DNA from: Burkholderiales bacterium
GTDB lineage: Bacteria > Pseudomonadota > Gammaproteobacteria > Burkholderiales > SG8-39
Reading direction: 5' to 3'
Length of the DNA: 34,746 bases
Assembly (NCBI GenBank): GCA_020845995.1
Contig: JADLES010000032.1
Span: forward strand, 1-34,746
This document shows, one piece after another, positions 15,950-23,771 of the stretch. How positions within the stretch are numbered: the stretch's first letter is position 1; each line of letters opens with the position of its first letter. The translations under genes and the position numbers were made by a program. The notes below the pieces were generated by a model. The model did not search any database, was not told the origin of the DNA, and was given only the letters and a program-made list of their open reading frames with translations.

Positions 15950-17023
15950 CTAGCGGCGCGGCAGCTCGACGACCGCCGCAAGGCCCTTGCCGCCGGGGCC
16001 GGACGCGAAGCGCACGCGGCCCCGATGCAGTTCGGCGACGCGCCGCACGATCGAAAGGCCGAGGCCGCTGCCGGGTCCGCCGGCGGACTCGAGGCGGTGG
16101 AAGCGCTCGCCGAGCCGCGGCAGTTCCTCCGCCGGGACGCCCACGCCGGTGTCGCAGACTTCGAGGCGCGCGCCGCGCTCACTGCCTTGCACCGTGACGC
16201 GCACCGCGCCGCGTGCCGGCGTATAGCGCAGCGCATTGTCGAGCAGGTTGCGCAGCAGCACTTCGATGAGCACCGGGTGGCAGTCCAGCTCCACGGCCGG
16301 GCCGTCTTCGAGCGAGACCTCCAGCGCCTGGGCGAGCGCGCGCGGCGCGGCCTCGGCCAGCGCGGCGCGCGCCAGCTCGCGCAGATCCGCGCGCCGCATC
16401 GCCCCCGCGTCCTGCCCGGCTTCCAGGCGCGCGAGCGTCAGCATCTGCTCGGCGAGCCGGGCCGCGCGCTCGGCGCCGGCGACGATGGCGTCGAGCGCCT
16501 CGTTGCGCGCAGCGTCGCCCTCGGCGCGTCGCGCCACCTGCGCCTGGGTGCTCAGCACGGCGAGCGGCGTGCGCAGCTCGTGCGCGGCGTCGGCGGTGAG
16601 GCGCCGCTCGCGTTCCAGCGACTCGCCGATGCGGCCGAAGAGGCGGTTGAGCTCCGCGACCAGCGGCTCGATTTCGACAGGCGCGCGCGCGGCCTCCAGC
16701 GGCGCGAGGTCGGCGGGGCCGCGGCGCGCGAGTTGCGCGCGCAGCTCGCCCAAGGGCCGCAGGCCTCCGCCCACGCCGAGCCAGATGGCGAGTGCGAGCG
16801 CCGGCAGCGCGGCGGCGAGCGGCCAGACGAGCGCCTCGCCGAGCGCCTCCACGATCTCGTCGCGCGCGTGCCGCGCCTCGCGATGCGGCAGGTGCTCCTC
16901 GAAGAGCTTGCGTGCCTCGTGGCGGATCTCCACGAAGGCCGAAATGCCGATGCCGAGCCAGGCGAGCGCGCTCAGGGCGAGGATGATCGCGAGCAGCCGG
17001 CGCTTGAGGGACGGGCGCGCCAT
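15950..17023 (-). CDS. Membrane sensor histidine kinase (QseC/PmrB-like) with a very short sensor loop
   Basis: This 357-residue kinase has two membrane segments (about 7-30 and 66-87). A HAMP-like linker is followed by the phosphoacceptor box AAHELRTPLA (H148), the N box NLLDNALRYTP, G1 DTGVGVP and G2 GSGLGLSIV. The outside loop is only about 35 residues and is rich in His and acidic residues (HEARKLFEEHLPHREARHARDE, four His), far shorter than the loop of QseC. Its start codon immediately follows the stop of the response regulator gene. It is the last gene of the SHP cytochrome operon, so it probably senses a redox, metal or ligand signal that sets cytochrome expression; that is inference. 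Confidence 0.88.
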   Translation of the reverse strand: MARPSLKRRLLAIILALSALAWLGIGISAFVEIRHEARKLFEEHLPHREARHARDEIVEALGEALVWPLAAALPALALAIWLGVGGGLRPLGELRAQLARRGPADLAPLEAARAPVEIEPLVAELNRLFGRIGESLERERRLTADAAHELRTPLAVLSTQAQVARRAEGDAARNEALDAIVAGAERAARLAEQMLTLARLEAGQDAGAMRRADLRELARAALAEAAPRALAQALEVSLEDGPAVELDCHPVLIEVLLRNLLDNALRYTPARGAVRVTVQGSERGARLEVCDTGVGVPAEELPRLGERFHRLESAGGPGSGLGLSIVRRVAELHRGRVRFASGPGGKGLAAVVELPRR

Positions 17024-17689
17024 TCAGCCCGTGTCGCGCGCCATCAGGTAGCCGACGCCGCGGATGGTGCGGATCAGCTCCGGCGCGAGCTTCCTGCGCA
17101 GGTGGTGGATGTGCACATCGATCGCGTTGCTCTCGACTTCCTCGCCCCAGCGGTAGACGCGCTCCTGCAGGTGCTCGCGCGAAAGCACGCGCCCGGCGTT
17201 CAGCATCAGCTCGCGCAACACCTCGAATTCGCGCGCCGGCAGCTCGACCGCCCGGCCACGCCAGGTGACCGTGTGCGCGCCGGAGTCGAGGGCGACGCCG
17301 CCCACGCTCAGCACCGCGCTCGCCGCGCCGTGCGCGCGGCGAACCAGCGCGCGCAACCGCGCCGCCAGCTCTTCCAGCCGGAACGGCTTCACCAGGTAGT
17401 CGTCCGCGCCCGCGTCCAGCCCCTTGACGCGGTCTTCGAGCGCATCGCGCGCCGTGAGAATGAGCACCGGCGTCCGGTCGCCCCTTGCGCGCAGGCGCGC
17501 GAGCAGTTCCAGGCCGCCCAGGCGCGGCAGGCCAAGATCGAGAACGATGGCCTGATACGAGGTAGCGGAGAGCGAAGCGTCGGCCGCCACGCCGTCGCGC
17601 ACCCAGTCGGCGGCGAAGCCGCCCTGCTCGAGCCCGGCCTGCGTGCCGCGCCCGAGCAACGGGTCGTCCTCGACGATGAGAATGCGCAT
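17024..17689 (-). CDS. OmpR/PhoB-family response regulator (QseB/PmrA-like)
   Basis: This 221-residue regulator has a receiver domain (phosphoacceptor D51 in VLDLGLPRLGG, T79 and K101 in DDYLVKPF) and a C-terminal winged helix (about 125-220) ending in YRWGEEVESNAIDVHIHHLRRKL and IRGVGYLMA. That ending is the QseB/PmrA/TctD signature. The frame opens further upstream, inside the cytochrome b gene, but MRILIVEDD at 17689 is the standard start. It lies 4 bases after the cytochrome b561 stop and is directly followed by its kinase. A direct-repeat box of the kind this group binds lies ahead of the operon (19217-19233), suggesting autoregulation. Confidence 0.92.
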   Translation of the reverse strand: MRILIVEDDPLLGRGTQAGLEQGGFAADWVRDGVAADASLSATSYQAIVLDLGLPRLGGLELLARLRARGDRTPVLILTARDALEDRVKGLDAGADDYLVKPFRLEELAARLRALVRRAHGAASAVLSVGGVALDSGAHTVTWRGRAVELPAREFEVLRELMLNAGRVLSREHLQERVYRWGEEVESNAIDVHIHHLRRKLAPELIRTIRGVGYLMARDTG

Positions 17690-17693
17690 TGCG

Positions 17694-18317
17694 CTAGCGT
17701 AACGCCCCCTGCAGGGCGGCGGTCCAGATGCCCGCCACCAGGGCGAGCAGGGCGCCCGCGGCCACCCAGCGCTTGCGCCGGATGGCGTCGGCGCTGCTGC
17801 CGCGCTTGAATCCCGTCCACATGGCGCGCGCGAGGTTCTCCCGGTGGATGAGACTCGAGACGACGACGGCGCCGATGTGCACGAACACGAGCGCGAGCAT
17901 GGCTTCCGCCACGCCTTCGTGCAACTCCTCCAGCCAGTGGCCGGCGAATTCGGCGTGCACGGCGTACCCGGAGGCCGCGGTGGCGAGACCCAGCCCGAGC
18001 AGCGCGAGCACCGCCCACCCGCCCGCCGGGTTGTGCCCCACATGATGTTCGGGGCGAAACAGGAGGAGCGAGGCGAGATAGCGCTTCACCGGGCCGGGGC
18101 CCGTCACGAAGGACGAGAAGCGCGCGTGGCGGCTGCCGATGAACCCCCAGGCGAGGCGAAACGCGATGAGGCCGGCGAACGTATAGCCGAGCGCGACGTG
18201 CACGTCGCGCCAGCGCTCCGACTCGGCGGTGAGCCAGGCGCCGGCGAAGGTCGCCGCGAGCAGCCAGTGAAAGAGCCGCGTGGGCAGGTCCCAGACGAGG
18301 ATGCGTTCCTTGTTCAT
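17694..18317 (-). CDS. Cytochrome b561-type membrane protein of the SHP/DHC cluster
   Basis: This 207-residue membrane b-type cytochrome of the bacterial cytochrome b561/Ni-hydrogenase b-subunit group starts with VWDLPTRLFHWLLA. Candidate heme ligands are H17, H40, H133 (EELHEGVAEAM) and H147 (VFVHIGA), giving two hemes across four helices. A fifth hydrophobic segment lies at the C-terminus (WVAAGALLALVAGIWTAAL). The start at 18317 has GGGGA before it and is 14 bases after the diheme cytochrome gene. In the known SHP clusters this subunit is expected to pass quinol electrons to the diheme cytochrome c. The response regulator gene follows after 4 bases. Confidence 0.9.
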   Translation of the reverse strand: MNKERILVWDLPTRLFHWLLAATFAGAWLTAESERWRDVHVALGYTFAGLIAFRLAWGFIGSRHARFSSFVTGPGPVKRYLASLLLFRPEHHVGHNPAGGWAVLALLGLGLATAASGYAVHAEFAGHWLEELHEGVAEAMLALVFVHIGAVVVSSLIHRENLARAMWTGFKRGSSADAIRRKRWVAAGALLALVAGIWTAALQGALR

Positions 18318-18331
18318 GTCGGTCCCCAGGG

Positions 18332-18775
18332 TCACTTCGGCAGGCGAAGCGTGCGCTCCGAGTAGTCGCCGTCGTCTGCGCGCCTGTGGCACGCTCCGCA
18401 ATTGGCGGCGCTTTTCACCGCGGTTCCCTTCCAGAGCGCGGCGGGCACTTCGCGGTGCTCCTTGGCGAACCAGCGCGTCTCGGTGATGCGCGGCTCGACG
18501 CCCGGCGGCGGTTCGCGCCGGCCCGCGTTGGCGGCGAGATACCTGCCGATTTCCTCCCGCGCCCCGGCATCGAGCGAGGCATCGGTGCCGAAATGCCGGT
18601 CGAGGCGCTGCATGAGCAGTTGCCATGAGCTTGCAGGCAGGAGCCGCGGCGGATACGCGACGTGGCAGCTGCCGCACTCGGCCTTGTAGACAGGGTTGGG
18701 CGGCAGGCGCGGCTTGTCGGCCGCGGCGGGCAAGGCTGCAAGTGCGAGGAGTGCGGCGAGGAGCACAGGTCTCAT
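18332..18775 (-). CDS. Diheme cytochrome c (DHC)
   Basis: This 147-residue periplasmic protein has a Sec signal (MRPVLLAALLALAALPAAAD) and two heme c motifs, CGSCH (34-38, in VYKAECGSCHVAYPP) and CGACH (126-130, in SAANCGACHRRADDGDY). The layout matches DHC of Rhodobacter sphaeroides and Shewanella, the electron partner of SHP, including the SWQLLMQRLDRHFGTDASLD segment. Its ATG overlaps the stop of the SHP gene by four bases (ATGA), so translation is coupled. It probably carries electrons between the membrane cytochrome b561 and SHP. Confidence 0.9.
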   Translation of the reverse strand: MRPVLLAALLALAALPAAADKPRLPPNPVYKAECGSCHVAYPPRLLPASSWQLLMQRLDRHFGTDASLDAGAREEIGRYLAANAGRREPPPGVEPRITETRWFAKEHREVPAALWKGTAVKSAANCGACHRRADDGDYSERTLRLPK

Positions 18776-19170
18776 GACCGCCTCTTGAGAAGAAAGGCGA
18801 GCACGTCGGCCTTCTCCGCGCTCGTGCAGACGCGGCCGAGGACGTCCTTGCAATTGCGCCCGAACCACTTCTCCGAGCGCGCGGCATCGGTGAAGCGCTG
18901 CGGGTCCGCGCCGGGCGCGAGCGGCGCGATCGTCTTGCCGGTCTTCGCGTGGCGCCCGGCGCCATCCGGCGGATTGCCATGGCAGCTGGCGCAGCTCCAC
19001 TCGCCGCCGTGCGTCGCGGTGAAGAAATGTTCGCCGCGCCGGGCCGAGGCCGCGAAGGCGGCATCCGCCTTGCGCGCCTCGGCCTGGTAGCCCGCGAGCA
19101 GGCTGGCCGGGTCGGCGGCGAGCGCAGGCAACGCAAGCGCCGCCGCCATGATCAAGAGAAAGATATTCAT
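18772..19170 (-). CDS. SHP-type monoheme cytochrome c (DUF1924), oxygen/ligand-binding
   Basis: This 132-residue periplasmic cytochrome has a Sec signal ending at PALAA and one heme motif CASCH (60-64). The C-terminal SEKWFGRNCKDVLGRVCTSAEKADVL is diagnostic of sphaeroides heme protein. N106 corresponds to the unusual Asn axial ligand that leaves on reduction so that small molecules can bind. C107 and C115 correspond to the disulfide that frames it. The start at 19170 is preceded by GGAGAG; an earlier in-frame codon at 19194 is less likely. It heads an operon with DHC, cytochrome b561 and a two-component system. SHP binds oxygen and other ligands in vitro; its physiological substrate is unsettled. 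Confidence 0.9.
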   Translation of the reverse strand: MNIFLLIMAAALALPALAADPASLLAGYQAEARKADAAFAASARRGEHFFTATHGGEWSCASCHGNPPDGAGRHAKTGKTIAPLAPGADPQRFTDAARSEKWFGRNCKDVLGRVCTSAEKADVLAFLLKRRS

Positions 19171-19216
19171 CGCATCTCTCCGTGGATTGGACACGGCGAC
19201 AGGTTGGACCGCCTCT

Positions 19217-19233
19217 ATTAGCGCCCGATTAAG
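19217..19233 (-). promoter_or_regulatory. PmrA/QseB-type direct-repeat box upstream of the SHP operon
   Basis: Read on the - strand, CTTAAT (19233-19228), five bases, then GCTAAT (19222-19217) form an 11-bp-period direct repeat. This matches the PmrA-type pattern YTTAAK-N5-YTTAAK fully in the first half and 4 of 6 in the second. It ends 46 bases ahead of the SHP start codon. The operon encodes a regulator of that group. No other feature is clear in the 19171-19318 gap. Confidence 0.5.
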
Positions 19234-19318
19234 GCGCGGCGAGGGCGATGCCTGTCCGGTGCTGCGGGAGAGTGAGCGCGACGGCTGGGGCGCGGGGGAG
19301 ACCGGCGGCGGCCCCGTG

Positions 19319-20200
19319 TCAGACCCGTTCCTTGAATTCCTTGCCGAGCAGCCCCTCGGGCCGCACGAGGAGCACGACGATGATGATGCCGAAGGCGAGC
19401 GTATTCTTGAAGTGGATGGCGAGGTAACCGCCGGTCAGGCTCTCGGCCACGCCGAGGACGAGCGCGCCGACGACCGCGCCGGGCAGGCTGTTCAGCCCGC
19501 CGAGCACCGCGGCCGCGAAACCCTTGAGGAAGGGATCGAGCATGAAGAAGGGATCGAGCAGCAGCGCCGGGGCGAGGAAGATGCCGGCCACCACCCCCAG
19601 GGCCGAGGCCGCGCCCCAGGACACCGACAGCACCAGCCGCGTCGGAATGCCGAGCGTCTGCGCCGCCATGAGGTTCTCGGAGGTCGCGCGCATCGCCAGG
19701 CCGAGCCGCGTCTTCTGCACGAGCAGGTACAGGAGCAGGCTGCCGAGGATGCCCGCGCCGAGGCTCGCGAGCGAGAGCTGGCTGATGACGACGCCGCCCA
19801 CGGTGTAGGTCCGGGTGTCGGAGATGGGGAAGGGCAGGGACACCGGGTCGGCGCCCCAGTACCAGATCACCACCCCCTGGATGATGAGCGCGAGGCCGAG
19901 GGTGAGGATCACCATGCCGAGCAGGTTCGCGCCCTCGCGCTGCGCCCTGGCGAGCACGCTCAGGTAGAACGCGACGCCGACGGCCGCGCCGACCGCGAGG
20001 CTCGCGCCGAAGGCGGCGAGGAACGAGTACTTGTGCGAGAGCGCGGAGAAGGCGACGAAAGTCGCCACCGTCGCGATGTCGCCGTGGGCGAAGTTGAGCA
20101 CCCGCGTCGAGCGGTAGATGAGCACGATGCCGAGCGCGACCAGCATGTACAGGCTGCCGGCCGAGAGCCCCGTGAAGACGTACTGGAAGAACGATGTCAT
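19319..20200 (-). CDS. livH: Branched-chain amino acid-type ABC transporter permease LivH
   Basis: This 293-residue integral membrane permease is of the LivH type. It starts FFQYVFTGLSAGSLYMLVALGIVLIYRSTRVLNFAHGDIA, the classical LivH signature, followed by repeated hydrophobic helices and the conserved GGLNSLPGAVVGALVLGVAE near the C-terminus. It is the last gene of a six-gene operon, and its start overlaps the livM stop by one base (TGATG). With LivM it should form the membrane channel fed by the LivK-like receptor and driven by LivG/LivF. Systems with this layout in Betaproteobacteria import amino acids or aromatic and aliphatic acids, urea or amides; the substrate is not decided by sequence. 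Confidence 0.93.
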   Translation of the reverse strand: MTSFFQYVFTGLSAGSLYMLVALGIVLIYRSTRVLNFAHGDIATVATFVAFSALSHKYSFLAAFGASLAVGAAVGVAFYLSVLARAQREGANLLGMVILTLGLALIIQGVVIWYWGADPVSLPFPISDTRTYTVGGVVISQLSLASLGAGILGSLLLYLLVQKTRLGLAMRATSENLMAAQTLGIPTRLVLSVSWGAASALGVVAGIFLAPALLLDPFFMLDPFLKGFAAAVLGGLNSLPGAVVGALVLGVAESLTGGYLAIHFKNTLAFGIIIVVLLVRPEGLLGKEFKERV

Positions 20201-21180
20201 CAGCGGAACGGCCAGTTGCGGAAATACAGGCGCGTCTTGAGCCAGCCGCCGTACAGTCCGAGCGGCTCGAACATCAGCACCAGCAGGATGCCCAGGCCGT
20301 AGATGATCGGCACCAGTTCGCGGTAGTCCGCGAGCAGCTTCGGCACCGCGATGACGAACAGCGCGCCGAGGATCGAGCCCTCGATCGAGGCGATGCCGCC
20401 GACGACCACGGCGACGAACAGCGTGAGCGACTCCAGCAGGTTGAAGATCTGCGGATCGATGTGGCCGAGCACCTGCGCGTAGAGCGCGCCGTGCACGCCG
20501 GTGTAGAAGGACGAGACGGCGAACGCGAGCAGCTTGTAACGCGTCAGGTTCACGCCGTTCACCTCCGCGGCGAGATCGGCGTCCCGGATCGCCACGAAAG
20601 CGCGCCCGACGTAGGAGGAAACCAGGTTGTAGGTGACCAGGGTGAACGCCGTCACGAGCAGCAGGTAGACGTAGTACTGCGTGTGCGCCGCCGAGAGGCC
20701 GAACATCGGCTTCAGCTTGGCGATCGCCAGCCCGGTGCGCCCGCCCGAGAGCGCCTCGAAATTGACGAACACCTGGTAGACCGCCACTCCGAAGCCGAGC
20801 GTGGCGATGGCGAGGTACGGCCCCTTCAGCCGCAGCGACGGGAAGCCCACCAGCACCCCCACCAGCGCCGCGAGCGCGCCGGCGCCGGCGAGCGCCAGCG
20901 GAAACGGCAGCCCCCAGATGCGCAGGTGGCCGAACGTGAACGCGCCGATGGCGAGAAACGCGGCCTGCGCGAACGAGATCTGCCCGGTGTAGCCGATGAG
21001 CAGGTTCTGCCCCATCACGCCGATCGAGTAGAGCGCGACCAGGGTGGCGAGGAAAACGAGGTGGTCGGGCGCAAACCAGGGCAGGGCGACGAGCCCGGCG
21101 ACGAGCAGGGCGAGCAGCACCCGCGCGATCGGCCTGCGCGCGAAGCGCAGGTCCTCGCGGTAGGACTCGATCAGGTCCAC
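20200..21180 (-). CDS. livM: Branched-chain amino acid-type ABC transporter permease LivM
   Basis: This 326-residue permease has the LivM hallmarks NLLIGYTGQISFAQAAFLAIGAF and the loop AIRDADLAAEVNGVNLTRYKLLAFAVSSFYTGVHGAL, then VVVGGIASIEGSILGALFV. About nine hydrophobic segments are visible. The start is a GTG at 21180 with GAGGCG five bases ahead, nine bases after the stop of the acyl-CoA ligase gene. It overlaps livH by one base. It is the partner permease of LivH. Confidence 0.93.
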   Translation of the reverse strand: MDLIESYREDLRFARRPIARVLLALLVAGLVALPWFAPDHLVFLATLVALYSIGVMGQNLLIGYTGQISFAQAAFLAIGAFTFGHLRIWGLPFPLALAGAGALAALVGVLVGFPSLRLKGPYLAIATLGFGVAVYQVFVNFEALSGGRTGLAIAKLKPMFGLSAAHTQYYVYLLLVTAFTLVTYNLVSSYVGRAFVAIRDADLAAEVNGVNLTRYKLLAFAVSSFYTGVHGALYAQVLGHIDPQIFNLLESLTLFVAVVVGGIASIEGSILGALFVIAVPKLLADYRELVPIIYGLGILLVLMFEPLGLYGGWLKTRLYFRNWPFR

Positions 21181-21189
21181 CGTGCCGCC

Positions 21190-22998
21190 TCAGCTCGCAT
21201 ACAGCGCCTGGATCTGCTCGGCGTAGCGCGATTCCAGCGCGCGGCGCTTCACCTTCATGGTCGGGGTCACGTCGCCCTCCTCGGCGTAGAAGCGACGCGG
21301 CAGCAGGGCGACCTTCTTCACGCTCTCCACCTGCGACAGCGTCTTGTTCACCCGGTCCACCTCGCTCTCGATCAGCCGGACGATGTCCGGGTTGCGCGTC
21401 AGGTCCTCGTAGGTGGTGAAGGGGATGCGGTGGTCCTGGGCGAACTTGATGACGTTGTCCTCGTCGATGAGCACGAGCGCGACCAGGTACTTGCGCCGCT
21501 CGCCGATCACCACCGCGTCCTGGATGTAGGGGCTGAACTTGAGCTTGTTCTCGATGTAGGCGGGCGTGATGTTCTTGCCGCCGGCGGTGATGATGATGTC
21601 CTTCTTGCGGTCGAGGATGCGCAGGTAGCCCTCGTCCCAGGCGCCGACGTCGCCGGTGTGCAGCCAGCCCTCGCCATCCACCGTCTGCGCGGTCAGCTCG
21701 GGGTCCTTGAAGTAGCCCTTGAAGACGTGCGGTCCCCGGGTCAGGATCTCGCCGTCCTCGCCCAGCTTCACCTCGATGCCCGGAATCATCTCGCCCACGG
21801 TGCCGACGCGGGGGCGCTCGACGCGGTTGACGCTGATCACCCCGGTGGATTCAGTCTGGCCGTAGCCTTCCACGAGCGGAATGCCGAGCGCATGGTAGTA
21901 CTCGAAAAGCTCCGGCGAGGCGGGCGCCGCGCCGCACACCGCGATGCGCGTGCGCTCGAAACCCAGGCGCCGCTTGAGCGGCTCGAGCACCGTCCAGCGC
22001 GCGCACCAGTAGGCGAGCGAGAGGCCGGCGCCGGGCGCGCCGCCCGACAGGCGCGCGCGCGCGTGCCGCCGGCCGATCGCCACGGCGAGGCGGTAAAGGC
22101 GGCGCTTCAGCCAGGTCGAGTCCGCCATGCGCAGCTCGACCGCCGAGGCGAGCTTCTCCCAGATGCGCGGGACGCTCGCGAAGTAGGTCGGCGAGACCTC
22201 GCGCAGGTTCTCGAACAGCGTGTCCAGGCTCTCGACGAAGTTGACGATGTACCCCGTGCGCTGCGCGCCGAACACCGAGATCAGGTTCTCGTAGATGTGC
22301 GCGAAGGGCAGGTAGGACACGACCTCGTCGTCGGCACGCACGCTGTTGACCGACAGGAAGGCCTCGGTCACCCACAGGATCGAGCGGTGCGCGAGCATCG
22401 CTCCCTTGGGCGGGCCGGTGGTGCCCGAGGTGTAGATGATCATCGCCGTATCCCCGGGCGCGATCGCGCTCAAGCGCTCGTCCACCGCCTGCGGCCGCGA
22501 CGCGGCGAGCGCGTCGCCCTCTTCCAGGAACGTCTCGAAGAAGCCGACGCGCTCGCTGGCGAATCCCCACAGGCCCTTCGCGTCCCAGACCACGATGCGC
22601 TCGAGCTTCGTCTCGCCGATGATGGCGAGGAGCTTGTCGAGCTGCTCGGCGTTCTCCGCGAACGCCAGCCGCGCCTCGGAGTGCTGCAGCAGGTAGGTGA
22701 TCTGCTCGGGCGCCGAGGTGGGATAGACGCCGACCGTGACGCCGCCCGCCATCTGCACGCCGATGTGGCAGTAGAGCCACTCGGGACGGTTCTCCCCGAG
22801 AATGGCGACGTTCTCCTGCGGGCGCAGCCCGAAGGCGAGCAGCGCCGCGGCGACGCGGCGGGCCTGCGCGCCGTACTGCCGCCAGCTCACGCGGCGCCAG
22901 ATGCCGTGCTCCTTGTAGCGGATGGCGAGCCGCTCGCCCTGCCGCTCGACCTGCTGCAGGAACAGCTCGGGCACGCTGCGTGCCGCCGCCGCGCTCAC
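21190..22998 (-). CDS. AMP-forming long-chain acyl-CoA synthetase embedded in the liv operon
   Basis: This 602-residue adenylate-forming ligase is of the long-chain fatty acyl-CoA synthetase (FadD15-like) branch. Visible motifs are the P-loop YTSGTTGPPKG (189-199), the GYGQTES motif, LHTGDVGAWDEGYLRILDRKKD and the final AMP-binding lysine region GDVTPTMKVKRRALESRY. There is no signal or membrane anchor. The start is GTG 22998, overlapping the livF stop by four bases, and livM follows nine bases after its stop. Translational coupling on the livF side and close packing on the other suggest it acts with the transporter. It probably activates the imported carboxylic acid to its CoA thioester, which would make the operon an acid importer rather than an amino acid importer. 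That role is inferred. Confidence 0.9.
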   Translation of the reverse strand: MSAAAARSVPELFLQQVERQGERLAIRYKEHGIWRRVSWRQYGAQARRVAAALLAFGLRPQENVAILGENRPEWLYCHIGVQMAGGVTVGVYPTSAPEQITYLLQHSEARLAFAENAEQLDKLLAIIGETKLERIVVWDAKGLWGFASERVGFFETFLEEGDALAASRPQAVDERLSAIAPGDTAMIIYTSGTTGPPKGAMLAHRSILWVTEAFLSVNSVRADDEVVSYLPFAHIYENLISVFGAQRTGYIVNFVESLDTLFENLREVSPTYFASVPRIWEKLASAVELRMADSTWLKRRLYRLAVAIGRRHARARLSGGAPGAGLSLAYWCARWTVLEPLKRRLGFERTRIAVCGAAPASPELFEYYHALGIPLVEGYGQTESTGVISVNRVERPRVGTVGEMIPGIEVKLGEDGEILTRGPHVFKGYFKDPELTAQTVDGEGWLHTGDVGAWDEGYLRILDRKKDIIITAGGKNITPAYIENKLKFSPYIQDAVVIGERRKYLVALVLIDEDNVIKFAQDHRIPFTTYEDLTRNPDIVRLIESEVDRVNKTLSQVESVKKVALLPRRFYAEEGDVTPTMKVKRRALESRYAEQIQALYAS

Positions 22999-23771
22999 CA
23001 GCGCCTCCGCTTGCGGTACTGGCGCCAGCCCTTCGCCGCCTCGTCCGTCGCGGCCACGCCCAGGTAGACCTCGCGCACGTTCTCATCCGCCATCAGTTCC
23101 TGCGACGTGCCTTCGAGGACGACGCGCCCGGTCTCGAGGAACGCGCCCCGGCGCGCCACGCCGAGCGCAAGCCGGGCGTTCTGTTCCACCAGCAGGATCG
23201 TGGTGCCGCCGCGGCTGATCTCGGTGAGCGCCTCGTACACGAGGCTCGCGATGCGCGGCGCGAGCCCGAGCGAAGGCTCGTCGAGCATGAGCAGCCGCGG
23301 CCGGCGCAGCATGGCGCGGCCGATCGCGAGCATCTGCTGCTCGCCGCCCGAGAGCGTCTCGGCTTCCTGGCCGGCGCGCTCGCGCAGGATCGGAAACATG
23401 CGGTGCACCGCCGCGAGGTCGTCGGCCGCGCGCGCATCGCGCCTGCCCCAGAGCCCCAGTTCGAGGTTCTCCGCCACGGTGAGCTCCCGGAACAGCCCCC
23501 GGTCCTCGGGAACGTAGACGATGCCGAGCCGGGCGATCGATTCCGGCTGCCAGCCGTGCACGCGCCGGCCGTCGAAGACGATCTCGCCTTTCTTGGGCTG
23601 ATCCTTCAGCAGCCCGGCGATGGTGCGCAGCAGCGTCGTCTTGCCCGCGCCGTTCGGGCCGAGCACGGCGAAGATCTCGCCCTCCTCGATCTCGAGCGAA
23701 ACCCCGAAGAGGGCGTAGATGCGGTCGAAGTAGAGCGTCTCGACCGAGCTGACCTTGAGCAGCGCCGCCAT
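22995..23771 (-). CDS. livF: ABC transporter ATPase LivF
   Basis: This 258-residue ATPase has Walker A GPNGAGKT (38-45), the signature LSGGEQQMLAIGRAM, Walker B LLMLDEPSLGL and a switch His replaced by Gln in LLVEQNARLAL, as is usual in LivF. The C-terminus carries an extension past the normal end (VAATDEAAKGWRQYRKRRRW), which is basic and unusual. The start ATG 23771 overlaps the livG stop by one base. It works as a heterodimer with LivG. Confidence 0.93.
   Translation of the reverse strand: MAALLKVSSVETLYFDRIYALFGVSLEIEEGEIFAVLGPNGAGKTTLLRTIAGLLKDQPKKGEIVFDGRRVHGWQPESIARLGIVYVPEDRGLFRELTVAENLELGLWGRRDARAADDLAAVHRMFPILRERAGQEAETLSGGEQQMLAIGRAMLRRPRLLMLDEPSLGLAPRIASLVYEALTEISRGGTTILLVEQNARLALGVARRGAFLETGRVVLEGTSQELMADENVREVYLGVAATDEAAKGWRQYRKRRRW

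Noticed and set aside
20194..23067. 957-codon open frame antisense to the liv operon
   Set aside because: It is Arg/Gln/His/Glu-rich low-complexity translation opposite strongly recognisable livM and ligase genes; an artefact of high GC content.
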